Shown here in pieces: positions 47,394 to 60,892 of a stretch of DNA of 64,000 bases. Below the pieces are notes generated by a model, which was not told the DNA's origin, ran no database searches, and saw only the letters and a program-made list of their open reading frames with translations. Origin of the DNA: Mercenaria mercenaria (Eukaryota; Mollusca; Bivalvia; Venerida; Veneridae); contig NC_069375.1 of assembly GCF_021730395.1 (NCBI RefSeq), forward strand, positions 12,113,001 through 12,177,000, read 5' to 3'. The translations under genes were made by a program, and so were the position numbers. Numbering within the stretch: position 1 is the stretch's first letter; every line of letters begins with the position of its first letter.

Positions 47394-47628
47394 GAGCCTC
47401 GCCATGAGAAAACCAACATAGTGGCTTTGCGACCTGCATGGTTCCAGACCAGCCTGTGCATCCGCGCAGTCTGGTCAGGATCCATGATGTTCGCTTTCAA
47501 AACCTGTTGCAATTAGAGAAACCGTAAGCGAACAGAATGGATCCTGACCAGACTGCGCAGATGAGCAGACTGGTCTGGATCCATGCTGGTCGCAAAGCCA
47601 CTATCTTGGTTTTCTCATGGCGCGGCTT
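47394..47628 (-). mobile_element. 235-bp fold-back repeat, spacer inverted
   Basis: Same arms as at 30538-30772, but the asymmetric spacer reads TTGCAATTAGAGAAACCGTA, the reverse complement of the spacer at 31515, so this copy is in the opposite orientation. Both arms are near complete. Confidence 0.85.
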
Positions 47629-48419
47629 AGATATTTATCTTGGCGATTTAACTGATTTATTAAAAATGATATACAGGAATTACCTTTCGTACAACAATGA
47701 TACAATCTATAACTTAAAACTATGTACAGGTGAAATTGGTTTTTCAGACGACTAAATTTTCCTTCAAGATTCAAGATAAGAGAACATTAATAAACGTCGG
47801 CTAATTATTAAGTCCAATACTATTTTCAAAAAACGGTATTATACAACTTTATATCATGTGTTGTAATTAGTTAAGGAAAATGGTTGTACTTATTGACTTA
47901 CATTATTGGTAGTATTGCCAAATTAAATATTGAGAAAACTTCCGAGGGCTGATAAAATTACTAATGGTTGTACTAATTAATTTGAACAATGAGTAGGTTT
48001 TCTAAACAAAATATAGTTTCAGTTTATTGTTCATTTTTCACAAAATACATGTGATTAGAGGTACATATATTATTCAAGTTTGTATAATACACATACAAGA
48101 ACATACATATTTATACTTTACGATTTTAAAGGTTATAAGTTAACGTAGGAACTGAAATAAAAAACCCAAACAAACACAGGTCGTCCAGCAAAGCATAAAC
48201 GAAAAATGTTGCAGGTCCGGTTAAAGGACGGTAGTGGGGATGTAAGCTACCGTCCACGCCCTCTAGCTCCAGTAAATAAATGAAATATCGATTAATATTT
48301 TATAGTGTAGATAATAAGGTTCAATAATGACATGGTAAAAATTTGAGATTTATGATGAACAAGGCGTTGTAACATCTGACAGGTAGGATTAGTAAAGGTA
48401 CAACTATATTGATCTGTAT
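47629..48419. other. No gene recognised
   Basis: AT-rich; short ORFs only. Confidence 0.5.
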
Positions 48420-48650
48420 TTACTATGCCTACATTATGTGGTTTTTCTTTCAAAGAAGTTTTGCATATAGGTTAATGTTCACTATGGTAAAGTGTCGTTT
48501 CTAGTGATGTTTTGAATGACATTTATGTGCTCTATGGTAAAATATTATCTGTAGTTTCATGTGCTCTATGGTACAGTGTTGTCTCTAATGATGTCTTGAA
48601 TGACGTTTATGATCACTATGGAAACGTATTTTCTATAGTGATGTCTTGAA
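48420..48650. repeat. Degenerate tandem repeat, about 60 bp unit
   Basis: Units built on CACTATGGTAAAGTGTCGTT, then TAGTGATGTTTTGAATGACA; three to four units with substitutions and deletions. Confidence 0.7.
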
Positions 48651-48666
48651 TGAGGCTTTTGTTACT

Positions 48667-48760
48667 ATTGTACCAGAATTATATAGCGCCCACCAGGACT
48701 TACACGAGGATTCATAGAGAGCTAATAAACGGAAGTCATAAAAAATTGCTCTTAAAATCG
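48667..48760 (-). mobile_element. SINE tail fragment
   Basis: TTGTACCAGAATTATATAGC with GCCCACCAGG resembles the tail of the SINE at 40499-40893. Head missing. Confidence 0.45.
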
Positions 48761-50584
48761 GCTGTTTCACTCGTGTTAAATAGAGACTTACTAAGATTTA
48801 AGTTATGGTCCTTGACTAAGTGAAAAATACACATACGTGCGGAAAAGTTTGTGTTCCTTATATCTTAAACACTATGTCACCTAGAGCCATAAAGCCATGT
48901 AGAAGTAATATCTAACATATGAATAAGTGCACCTGAATTTTATGTTTATGGGCCTTGACTTAGTAAAGAAATAAAAGCTTGTGTCTAATGTGTCTCAAAA
49001 TGTGCTTAACATAGAATCATAAAACATCAGAGAATTATTGTAGCATGTGAAGTTGTGCACCTTGGGTTCTCTTTGGGATGTTAATTAGATAGTTTAAAAA
49101 ATATATAATTTGTTTTAGATGAATAGTGATTGATAGTAATTTGTATTCAAGTTAGACTATCTACAAGAAGTCTTTGAAACAATGGCATGAATATGGTAAA
49201 TAACTTCCTGATTTACATTTTTTTATGTACAGAATTGACTATATTCTCCAGTCACACTTCGTAGATAGATATGGAAGTTGTATAATAGAGCCTGTGATAG
49301 CAGTTACTCTAACCAATATAATTTTAAAAATCCTACTAAAAGGCATGGCTTGGCTAGTCTCCATACCGAGTACCCTGGAAATCAATACTCCCTTGTTTAT
49401 CGGGAGATAAATGCCAGGTAATAGTTATCTTACCACCGGCAGTCAACCGTTCAATCTTGCCTGGATGCAATTTTTACGAAAACGTATTGCTCGTGTGGTT
49501 AACAGGGTCCAATGTTCACACTACTAAACTAAAGCAACAATAACTATTGTTTTCTTCTGTAACTACTATTTAATATTATACTAAGTTCTAAGATAATATT
49601 TACATCAATGTCTTTCTCATAATTCTCTAACATAGTTCCTTAACATATTCTCAGTAATTAACAGAACACCTAAACTTCGTCATAAATACTTTAGCGTTAA
49701 TTTTGTCATGACATTACTATAACAACTGCCTGATAAAGCCTGTCTGAGAAAAGCAGTCTTTCTCAGGTCAGTGACTTGAGAACACTTAACACTATGTAAA
49801 ATTCCAAATATTATAAAATAAAAGCGGAAAAACAAAGGCTAACCTTGTGTTTTGTACACTACATCTCTGTTCTGCTGAACATGAATGAATGATTTTAATA
49901 TGCTAAGTGAATTATTATCCGAAGTAAAGTTTTAAGACACGGATACCCATTCTCCTCAAGCGGCACAAGACCACAGTTATTTTCCCTTGGTTGACCACAA
50001 TACGGAAGTGGTTACGCGGAAAATAGTTCCTCTGTTTGATGGTGAATATTGGTGAATTTTTGAGTGAAAGACCTGCAATAAATGGCATGATTTAATAGAG
50101 GAGCTATGAAATAGTAGGTACATGTACAATTTGACAGAATGAAAATGTCAGAATATGCATAACATGACTTTTCGATAGGGCCTGTTTTGCCTGTTTGCGG
50201 CCATCTAGAGAGTATTCTTCATACGCATGTGATTTGGTTCAAAATGGTGGAAAAAAGAGCCGGTCAATCCAATGTTTACTGTGGCTGGAATTTTTTTCTA
50301 GTGGATAGTTCTGTTGAGTTCAGGTATTTTTATAGGGGTTGGAATGCATGCAAAATTGCTATAGTGTCCAGTGCCTATATAGAACATATACTTAACAAGA
50401 AATATCTTTAAAAATGATGGTCGGCGAATTGTAATAAGGAAAGAAGTTTATGAATTTTTCATTTAACATTCGTCTTTCATCTAATATTTTTCAAATTGCA
50501 AAACTAAACACCGCACTTTAACAATTTAAATGGTTCTCTTTTAATTTTTCGCAAAGGTTTCGTAGGGTTGCACTTTTGTTTCGT
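48761..50584. other. No gene recognised
   Basis: AT-rich; ORFs of 61 and 74 codons have no supporting features. Confidence 0.5.
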
Positions 50585-51060
50585 TTATCCTTAGACGAAT
50601 AATTACAGCAGTAGTTTGATGAAGATTCATGAAACGGTTCATGAGAATAGGTCATTAAACGTGTTTATATCTTTAGCTAAATTGGTCCCTATCCCCATTT
50701 GTAACAAAATAGCAGGAGACCTTACGATATTGTTACACATCGAGTTTGATAAAAATCCATTACATTTTAGTGGTTAATGCGAAGAAAGGCATATCTGCTT
50801 TTAGCTATAGTGGTCCCTAATAGGGCCCAAGTTCCTATATAAATAAATTTGGAAGAGGACCTTATAATGATGCTCCAGACCAAGTATGACGAAGATCCAC
50901 CAAGCTGTTCATGAGACGCTGTATAAAGGCATTTCTAGTTTTAGCTCTAGCAGCCCCTAAAAGGGGTTAAATGTCCCAGCTGAACAAAGTTGGCTGCGGG
51001 CCTAATAAAGATGCTACAAATCAAGTTTGATTAGAATACATGAGAAAAAATCAATTAAAG
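50585..51060. repeat. Tandem repeat, about 130-140 bp unit
   Basis: Three units marked by TTTAGCTAAATTGGTCCCTA (about 50671), TTTTAGCTATAGTGGTCCCT (about 50798) and TTTTAGCTCTAGCAGCCCCT (about 50938), each with GATGAAGATYCATSAAR-like sequence before it. A T/A-rich run follows. Confidence 0.7.
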
Positions 51061-51759
51061 GATTTTTTTATTTATTATTTTTTATTTATTTCTAAAACAG
51101 GCCGACTGATCCCGCTTTAACAAATGCATATTCGCTATTCATGAATCTTTGGACAATGACGTCACACCTATAAAAAAGTGAAGGTCAAGCAAAACATACA
51201 ATTGTAATTATTTCAATATTTCTGTTTCATAGGCAAAGTTTGACTGTAGTCATATCACACAGATAAACTGTATGCAGCGTACCTTTATTTCAGTGTAATG
51301 AGATTCAGTCATTATATAGCATATATATAATAAAACAGATTTCAACTGAGTTCAATATTTGAATACACTACTAAAGAAAAATATTCATATATAATAAATC
51401 AGTTAAATAATTTATAACAAATATATCAAAGCAAACGAGTACTCATTTTAATATGCAATCTGAATAAGTCATAAAAGCAAGAAACCTTTTTATATACAGA
51501 CGACAATTGTAACAAGGAAAATCTTTTAAAAAGCACTTCTCTACATAAAAGACTCTTATCACACCCTTATTCATGTGATACGCAGACCGTATTCATCTCT
51601 TTCTTTAATTTGATATATGTTGATATTTGAACAGGTTTTTATCATATTTATTAAACTTACTTATCATTTTGAGATATATCAGTAGTTTTGCTAAATATAC
51701 TGAGCCAAAGTTAGCTTTAAAACTGTGAACAGCGTCGTTTAAGATAAACGCTTTGTCTA

Positions 51760-52240
51760 CATTTCACTCAGCGTAGCACAATCAACAGAGTGAAAGAAAT
51801 TGACACTCTCGTCCAATCAGGCAGAGTGTTGCATAAATCTTTCATTTTGATAATTATCTATAATGCGTTATCAAGTAGTTTGATTTGCAAACTGAAGTCA
51901 CGTGGCATAGGTAACGAAAACGAATTTAGACGGCGTCGCCGAAAAAACTGTGCTCTTAGGCCGCAAACGTTAGAGGTGACTTAAATACACACGCCACGAC
52001 GCCGCTTGGCAGTAAAAAAAAATAAGCATTACCGTTTCCTCAATGATTTTTCGGCGTGCCGTAGCACGATTTTATGACCTCGTATGACCTTATGCCGCCT
52101 GAATAATGTACCAATCGGATTGCTTGGTAAGGTATTCTCGGTATTTTCAGCCATAATGAGAGATTTTGTAAGAGTGGCGTTGATTGGAGGAAAGGCTGAA
52201 AATGCTTCACTCTGAGTCATGTGTGACACTGAGTGAAATG
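51760..52240. mobile_element. 481-bp element with short inverted ends
   Basis: CATTTCACTCAG at 51760 and CTGAGTGAAATG ending at 52240, with weaker matches outside (TTGT / ACAA). The interior is CpG-rich (GACGGCGTCGCCGAA) and non-coding. Probably a MITE. Confidence 0.5.
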
Positions 52241-52721
52241 ACAACGCGTTCGTCATCTATAACCTCTATAAGTACAGCACCATCGTGTTGTATGCGTACC
52301 ACTTGAACAGGTGTGCGTGACCAAATATTCATCTGCTCATCCGGACATATTTCTGTTTTGTTAAGTTTTCTTGTTAAGTTATTTCTGTTTTGTTAAGTTT
52401 CCATTCCTAAAGTTTTGTTTTTGCAAAAGGGTTATTTGTTTTATACAGTCATTAACTCTTACCCTGCATTACAGCAACAATTTCTAACCAGTGCAAATCA
52501 TTACTAACCTGCAACAACATGTCCGATACTGTTAAATTTTAGACTCTAAATTTTAAATTAATCTTTCCGGTGAAAACAGTACTGTACATATTCTGAATGA
52601 TAGACAAATTTAATAATAAGAAGAAGTAGGGTAAGGGTTCATGTTGCTTCCAACAATTCCAAAAATAAAGTATAGAACGTATTTCAATATTGTTTGCTTA
52701 CTGTTACCATCTTTTAAGCAC
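52241..52721. other. No gene recognised
   Basis: A local duplication of TTCTGTTTTGTTAAGTTT (near 52350 and 52384) is the only feature noted. Confidence 0.5.
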
Positions 52722-52900
52722 CAAAGGCTCAAAGTGAGCTTTTGTGATTGTTTGGTGTCCGTCGTGTGTCCCTCCACAATTTCTAAACACAGTCTTCTTC
52801 AGAACTACTGTCCTCATTTGTACAAAACTTCACAGGGGCCCCTTTCAACATTGCCAAAAGATTTAAAGTACAGATTTCTGCCCATATATAACTTGTGCTT
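52722..52900 (+). repeat. Truncated copy of the GTCC-type dispersed repeat
   Basis: AAAGTGAGCTTTTGTGATTG followed by GTGTCCGTCGTGTGTCC matches the head of the repeat at 18161-19245; the 160-bp units are mostly missing. Confidence 0.55.
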
Positions 52901-53272
52901 CAGTTACATTGCGCCGACTATCTTTTTTAAAAATATTTCTTGTTTTCAATTGCATTCTATTTCAAATGCATTATTTCTTGATGTAAGTGCAGAGAGCTAA
53001 ATCCTCAACAAACGACGTCCAACAAACGATTAAAATGAGTCATTTTCCGTTTTCTACGAGCGTTTCCGTTGTTTACGGTAGGTGTACCTATACATTTGCG
53101 ATATGGTCTAGCGTACCTGAAAGGAGCGCATTTATAAAAATAATTGTATAAATGTGTCTTTTAGATCCGGCAAAACAGCAAAAATTATTCTACCTCTACG
53201 TTTTGCCCTTTATTTTGCATGAAGGTAGGATAAGACTTGTTAATATATTATGGCGTGATAATTAGAATAACA

Positions 53273-53404
53273 GGTAACTGTCTTTTGAGAAAGGGATTTC
53301 TCAGACTCGGCTAGATATGGTCCGGAAAGAGCTCGACTAGTCTCGCTCTTTCCAGGACCACATCTAGCCCAGTCTGAGAAACCTTGTCTTAAAAGACAAT
53401 AACT
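53273..53404. mobile_element. 132-bp fold-back element
   Basis: Arms GATTTCTCAGACTCGGCTAG, then GGTCCGGAAAGAGC, mirrored after a 12-bp loop; the outer CTTTTGAGA / TCTTAAAAG also pair. Non-coding. Confidence 0.8.
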
Positions 53405-54367
53405 TGTTTTTCTCTATGCCTCGGTTCTAATCTTACTCATTCATTTTGTGTGTAACATAGCTGTGTACCATACGTGATACTAGAGTTCTATCTCAAAATT
53501 AGCGGTATTTAAGGAATCATAGGCATCGGATGACTAAATTGCTTTTCTCGGAGAAAAAAAAAGGACATTGAAAAATAAAAATGTCCTGATTCCTATTAAG
53601 TCAGCTTGTCAAAACAATAAATAATTTTGAAACATACATTGCTGGACAATGCATAAACAGGGCGTTAACTGTACCCTGCAAGTTATTGCTCATGACTAAT
53701 TTCTAGACCGGAAAGTGAATTAAGTGCAAAATTGAATGCAAAATATATTCTTCAAGAACATGGCTTATTCTTGACCGAAAAGCTATCTGAAAATGTTGCC
53801 TAAAATCATTTGGTACAATGTATTTTTTAAACTCGTGAGATTTTAGAGTGATCCACTTATCAAAGTCGCTAATCCATATTATTCAAAACAACAGCAATCT
53901 AGTCTTAAAATTAAGTCACTTTACCGCCACCAGCCAAAGTGTACATTCGCTTTCGCTGACATCAATATTTTTCGAATTTTGAGAGGAAATACGTTGGATC
54001 AGAGGCATTTGATTATGAAGCTGTTCAGTGCTTGAACCGAGACTGCTTTCAAAGCATAAAATCGAACAGTATATCGTAAAATTGGCTATTCCTTTCAGGA
54101 ACTATTTTCGGACAAAGATAAATTTGGATACGTGAAAACACACTGCCATTTACTAGTTTACAATACTTTTATAAATCTACTATTTAAAAGATGTAAGAAT
54201 CCGACATGATTATCTAACTAATTTAAATGTTCTTATAAAATAAATTGCAACCGATACTGTGACGGATTTGCAGTTTCTAAACATCGACTTTGCAAGTTTT
54301 TTTAAGATAATATCGTCTTGATAAAAATTCCTAATTTAACTAGTATGATCTCCTTCACTCAAATGAC
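53405..54367. other. No gene recognised
   Basis: AT-rich; nothing recognised. Confidence 0.5.
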
Positions 54368-54657
54368 GCCCGCCCGCTTAGCTTAGTAGGTAATGCGTTG
54401 GTCTACGGATCGCGGTGTCGTGATTTTGATCCTCGGGCGGGGCGTATGTTCTCCGTGACTATTTGATAAACAACATTGTGTCTGAAATCATTAGTCCTCC
54501 ACCTCTGAATCATGTGGGGAAGTTGGCAGTTACTTGCGGAGAATAGGTTTGTACTGGTACAGAATCCAGGAACACTGGTTAGGTTATCTGCCAGCCGTTA
54601 CATGACAGAAATACTGTTGAAAAACGGCGTTAAACCCAAAACAAATAAACAAATAAA
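54368..54657 (+). mobile_element. Complete tRNA-derived SINE
   Basis: The tRNA-like head carries box A TTAGCTTAGTAGG and box B TTTTGATCCTC inside a closing stem (GCCCGC / GCGGGGC). A 200-bp body follows, then the tail AAACGGCGTTAAACCCAAAA and CAAATAAA repeats. About 290 bp. The tail sequence is one I associate with bivalve SINEs. Confidence 0.85.
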
Positions 54658-55939
54658 TTTACTCAAATAAAAAAATAATCAGCATGAAAAATTAGCAATA
54701 TTCATTGTCATTTAACATAACACAATCTATAACAAAATATGGCTAAAATTATGAAACCTTTTATTAATTTACGCATCCCATTCAGCTGTAGTAAGCACTT
54801 TGCAAATATTGCCAAATAAACCGAAATGTTCGGGCTACCGCACAAAAATGGACTACCAAAAGATTTGCCGATGTCTGAAACACCGGTAAAGGCTACTTTT
54901 TCATGTGAAGACGATTTGTAAATAAGAAATATTAACAGTCCGCTTCCTCATATTTATTCGAATAGCATTATTTCATGAAAACACCAACCTTGAAACGAAA
55001 ATTGAACAAAGAAAAAGACCTATATTTTGTGTTGCTGGGCATGGCAACCTTAAACCATGTGAATTTTACATTTATGGTGTCACGGACGGTTTCAACAGGC
55101 GAATCATTTGGTTAGAAGTTTTCCTGAGTGATAACGACCCAAAGGTAAATGCAATGTTTTACACTGAATCAATGATAACACGTGGAATCCTCCGTTGTGA
55201 CAACTGAACTAAACTCGTGCATTCTTTCAATCAGTCCTCCATCGCAATAATACAGACAGCATGTTTTGTCTCAAAAGTTATATGCAGAAGAAGTATCTCT
55301 AATTAAAGAACAGAGGCTTGGTGAGGAAGTGCTACAAGCTAATGAAAACAATGGTGAACAATGTACTTTATTCTCGAAGTATTCTAATTGCATGTAGATT
55401 TGTAGTGTAATGGGTAGGTTTTGTATTTTAATTTGAATATTTCTTTCAGAGATTTAAGATTTTAAAAAACATACAAAAACTGTATAATTCATGAATTATA
55501 AAAAGTCAGAAAAGATTGTCAAATCTTCAGTAACTGGAGGGTGTTAAACAATTAAGTTTAATTACTAAGTTGACAGGAAGTTGAATAACATGTCTGCGAA
55601 TACATAAACTCAGTGTTATTATGATCAGGGGGTGGGGGACAGCCCAGGTGACGAGCTAGGGACATGGTCCCAGGTTAAACTGACAGCTCTCAGTAGCTGA
55701 AAGTCAATAATCATTGTTAAATGCTAGGCTGAAATTAATTTATAAATATCAAATTGTGTTAATAGTGTTGTAAACAGAACTGTTCTAAAAAGCTAACTGA
55801 AAATCGATTACATCTTTGAAATTCAGCTGCACATTTATAGCTACCTGTGCATTGCTCTTCGTGGGAAATAAATCTGCTGGAACTGCTAAACAGTGTTGTG
55901 TTTTAAAGAAAGCTTCAGGTACACCGGCCAATACATTAC
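54658..55939. other. No gene recognised
   Basis: A single stray unit of the minisatellite at 55940 occurs at 55366-55392 (TGTACTTTATTCTCGAAGTA). An ORF from 55816 begins with a signal-peptide-like stretch but runs into the minisatellite, so I do not call it a gene. Confidence 0.5.
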
Positions 55940-56165
55940 ACTTTGTTCCCAAAGTATTCTGGTTGCATTTACCTTGTTCCCGAAATATTCTGATTTCACG
56001 TACTTTATTCCTAAAGTATTCTGATTTAATGTACCTTTTCCCGAAGTAATCTGATTTAATGTACTTTATTCTCGAAGTATTCTGATTTAATGTATCTTTT
56101 CCCGAAGTATTCTGATTTAATGTACTTTATTACCGAAGTATTTTGATTTCGTGTTCTATAGTCCC
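55940..56165. repeat. Minisatellite, about 31-bp unit
   Basis: About seven units of CGAAGTATTCTGATTTAATG plus TACYTTWTTCC, alternating slightly between two subtypes (TACTTTATT and TACCTTTTC). Confidence 0.85.
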
Positions 56166-56597
56166 GAAATTTATTAGGGCTATACCTTTTGTAAAGAGAG
56201 CCGACCCAGACGATGTGAATGGTTTTGTGAAATGAATGATTCACTTATATTCAGTTTATTTCCAAAATTGATTCAATGGCCCAAAAGTAGAAATGTAGCC
56301 ATTTTATCAAATTGGTCAAGTTTTATCAATGTGAAGTATACTATGACTACCTTTAACCAACAAGAAAAGTGGACTAACTTCATTGTATCTGTGCTTATTG
56401 GGCTAATAAATCTAATACAATATTTCTCACAATGACTTTATCATATAGCATAAAGAACCCCGCATCAAATCATCTATTGTATTAAAAATATTGTCTGTAA
56501 CATTCACATTTGACACAATGCAAATAGGTGTCATTTACTATCCAAAGGTACCCAATTACAAGTATTGTTTCACAACCTTGAGCCAAATAGTTGTCCA

Positions 56598-56607
56598 TTT
56601 ATTTATT
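56598..56607 (-). terminator. Possible polyadenylation signals of the GCNT-like gene
   Basis: Two overlapping AATAAA hexamers on the - strand, about 155 nt past the stop codon. Confidence 0.45.
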
Positions 56608-56759
56608 GGAAATCATTTCCAGAATCGAGGTAACTGTGACTTCAGTCACTCCCTGAAACCCAAAACAGAAGGGAGTCGTAAACCGATTAATCATCGTATG
56701 AAATTTGACTACTGTATGTGGATACCTAACTCGCAACAGCAAATCAATATTGGATAGAG

Positions 56760-59700
56760 TCACGCCTTTAACTGCATTTTGGCGTAGTCTAAGTGGTAAT
56801 AATAAGATGTGTCGATTGAAACGTCTTCAAGATACTCTTTCCATGTTTTCTCATATAACAGTTCTTCTAAACAGTCAAGAGCTATATGTTCGAAATTAAG
56901 GTAAAACTTATTAGCAAATAACCCAACACTATTGTATGCGCTGTGTAGATCCTCAACTCCAAGTATACACACTTCTCGCACAAACTTTCCACGGCAGATT
57001 TTAACAAGGTTACTGTTACCATGAAACTGCCAGATGACGTATCGTAGAAAAAACGGCCTCAAACAGTGTTTCTCTGGCTCTCCTAAAACGAAAAATGCCT
57101 GGTTATATTTAATTATAATTGAAAATTGTTCTAATTTAAAACATTTCATTAACGTTTGAAAATTGTTTGATCTAATAACATCTAATTGAGACAACTACAA
57201 ATAATGTAGATGGTCATTTTTAACATAAGCCATTTTCATATACTTAGTATATTCTTTAACTTACAGCTGAAATGTTACTGCTAGTTTTATGACAAACATC
57301 AAATGTATTGAAACTGTAAGCACAATGGATGCAATATGGATCAACACCCTAGCCTTTGGCAAAGTTGTTAAAGTAACTAAGGCTTCAAAATTGAAATTGA
57401 AAAGCAATATGTGCTTTCTTACACATATCTATAGCAAAGAAATTCATATTTTTGATAAAGGGCTGATTAATTAGCTTTAAAATCCCGCTTTGTATGTGAC
57501 ATCAACCTATGCAACTGCTTGTTTTACCCAATAAGGCCACGGACATTACGACAAAACATGAATGACACTCTATTGCTTTACTTCGTATAGAACGCTAAAT
57601 GTTCACGGCGTTGAACTACTGCATGCATGTATGAGATTGTTAGCTTTGCCATGTGATAAAATATCAATAGACATCGCTGAACATTCTGAATGCGGATCAA
57701 AAACTATTCATCAGTTAAAAATTGTTTAATCAATTATTCATTCCCATTTTCGTGCTGCACTGAGACTCTTAAAATATAGATGTACAAGGTAGAGTCTATC
57801 AATTTAAGGTGGCATTATTATACTGCTGCCTTATATAATGTGAAGGCGATATTATTATACTGTTGCCTCATATAATGTGAAGGCGGTATTATTATACTGC
57901 TGCCTTATAAAATGTGAAGGCGGTATTATTATACTGCCGTCTCATATAATGTGAAGTCGGTATTATTATACTGCCGTCTCATATAATGTGAAGGTTGTAT
58001 TATTATACTGCCGTCTCATATAATGTGAAGTCGGTATTATAATACTGCCGTCTCATATAATGTGAAGTCGGTATTATAATACTGCCGTCTCATATAATGT
58101 GAAGGTTGTATTATTATACTGCCGCCTCATATAATGTGAAGTCGGTATTATTATACTGCCGTCTCATATAATGTGAAGGCGGTATTATTATACTGCCGCC
58201 TCATATAATGTGAAGGCGGTATTATTATACTGCCGCCTCATATAATGTGAAGGTGGTATTATTATACTGCTGCCATTGTCATTCGCAGTCTTTGTATGTG
58301 GTTTTACGCTAACACTTTAAAAGATTTATGTTGGGTTTAACGTCGCACCAATACAATTATAAGCCATATGGCATTGCGACTTTCTAGCTTTGATTGTGGA
58401 GGAAAACTCCAAGTACCCCTTCGTGTATTATTTCTTCACGAGCGGGCACCGGAGTAGAACCACTGACCTTCTGTAAGCCAGCTGGATGGCTTCCTCACAC
58501 GAAGAATTCAACGCCCTTAGTGAGGCTCGAACCACATAGGTGAGGAGCAAGTGATTTAAAGTGATTTTAACCACTCGAAGGCCCCTTTAAAAGTTTTGAA
58601 AGCTATTATCTGAAACGCCAGTTTCACTTGATAAATCGGAGGCTTGAACATTGGTGCATTTGATATCGGACTACTCATGAAATATGTCGAAACTTTATTT
58701 ACATTATAATGCTATACGTTATATGGGATTTAAACGTTTAACACTGTGACAACTTACCAAGTAAAGATCCTGGTATTCCCAACTGTGGATTATAGATTAA
58801 CGTAGAGAAGAAAGATTCATCTGGAATTCTTGTTTCTTTTAACCACTTTATTAATTCTAGTGATACTGGGTCGTGAAGGCAGAAATCGACAAATTCCCTG
58901 TTAGCTGCAACATGCATTGATCCTTTTATTATTGTCAGGTTATGAGGTGGTGGTGCTTTTACCATAGACCAGCGGGTATTGTAGCGTGACAACGTTCTAA
59001 ATGATAGGATAGAGCGAGGTAACATGTAAGTAGCAAAGCAAGTTGTCATCTAAGTGAACATAATTGAGTAAAAAGGTTATGCTGAAAAATAACGATCAAT
59101 TTGATTTCTCGATAGAATATTTGGATTGCCATTATAAAGTTTGCTCCATCCACGCATCAATACTTCAGAAGAATCAGAATTTTAGTTCATAAAATATTTA
59201 AACAATATTATGTATAACACGCATTCGCATGGTAATACTACAATCAACTGCAAATTACACGCAATCAATATTTCAAATGTACATTAATACTTAATCAGGT
59301 GTGTAGATTCCATGGTATTTTAGTGGGTTATTTAAAGCATTCTAATAATTAGTTATAGCCTATCAGATCCGTTTAGTTATACAAGCCACATTTATTATGA
59401 AAGGACGCTGTTTGTATCTTATTGCATTCTGCGTTATTGCATTTGCTAAACGCAGGATTTATAGAACTATCCGTGTAATGCTAGATAAACAGAACCATGC
59501 ATGTAATACGAGAAAAGCAGAACCATACATATATTGCGTGAAAATGGAGCCATATCGTGTAATGCGAGATAAATAGGACCATCTCTGATAGATGGAATAA
59601 CATGCGACAAAAATGGAGCCATACGTGCAATGCGGGATATAGAGAGACATATAGGTGAGAGGCCGGAAACGTCTACCATGCACCCCCAGCACCCATGACT

Positions 59701-60855
59701 TTTATCATAGGTACAACATTGTTCGACAAGACCAACTCCTTCAAAATAAAAGATGTTCCCATTGAAAAACTCTTTTGAATTACATATGATTTCACTGTAT
59801 CCGTGGCAACCGAACCTTTTGGAAATGACAACCATTTAGATAATAATCAGTCATATCTTGGTCAGTTTTGATGATAAAACAATAAAAATGGTATCAACAT
59901 GGTGCCGAGACATCGATCTAACATCGAGTAACTAAACACTACTTAAAATGACATTCTATAACAAAACTATGTCATGTGATAATATTCTCATTAATATTCA
60001 TAATTATGAAAGTTAGTTAATTAACATATGGGAAAATTAGACCCATGGTGAAAATCACCACAAAAGCCGATAATACGTTTGGCCAGGTAAATCGGCTGTC
60101 GAGACTGTTCGCTAAGTTTTCGGCCTACTCCGTATTTCAGGCCGATGTCTAACCCTTCTTCGCCAATGTACCGTTACATTAATATTTTCGATCATATGGG
60201 TCTAGGAATATTGTTAAGTCTAATTTACAGTGATTGCAAAGATAGATTAGAAAATAGAAACCTAAATGGCTGTTGGTGGTTTAATCAGAATACCATTTAT
60301 ATCGGTATTCTCAACAAACACATTATCATATAACCAAACAATGACTTTCCAAAAGTAATTTCTACTTTCTTACAATCAGATGGAAACTCGCTTTTTATAA
60401 TACTTTCTTTGATTATGAAATAAGGATTTTAAGTAGTTTTTTATATAATCAAATAACTGCACATTTATTATTATGTCGTGAGCGGTGTCCAACTAGCTTA
60501 GAATCTTATGCCAGCTCGAAGCCATAACTTATTGAATTTTGATCCTAAGCTACACCTAAAGATCGAAAAAACGTCAAATTGCAAAATAGCTTTTAATTTC
60601 AGGCCAGCTCAATGATCGAAATTTATAATATTCCAAAAGCCAAATTTCGATCTCGTATTGAATGAACAGCCTGTTCCAAGATTGATATTGAAATGAAAAA
60701 GACAAATATCGAGCAAGCAATTAGTGTCGAGCCATCTCGAAAATCGTACTTCAAATTTTGAAAAGCTGAATTTCAGTTGCAAGATCGGACATATCGAAAT
60801 TCAAGTTTTTATGCCCCCGGCATCTACTGATGCGGGACGCATATAGTGATTGTCC

Positions 60856-60892
<37 letters not shown>

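Noticed and set aside
54368-54440. Functional tRNA gene
   Set aside because: The tRNA-like head is continuous with a SINE body and tail, and the stems are imperfect.
59467-59835. 122-codon - strand ORF as an extra GCNT exon
   Set aside because: No similarity to the Branch domain, and exons 1 and 2 join in phase without it. Repeated ATGGAGCC/CATGC motifs suggest a degenerate repeat.
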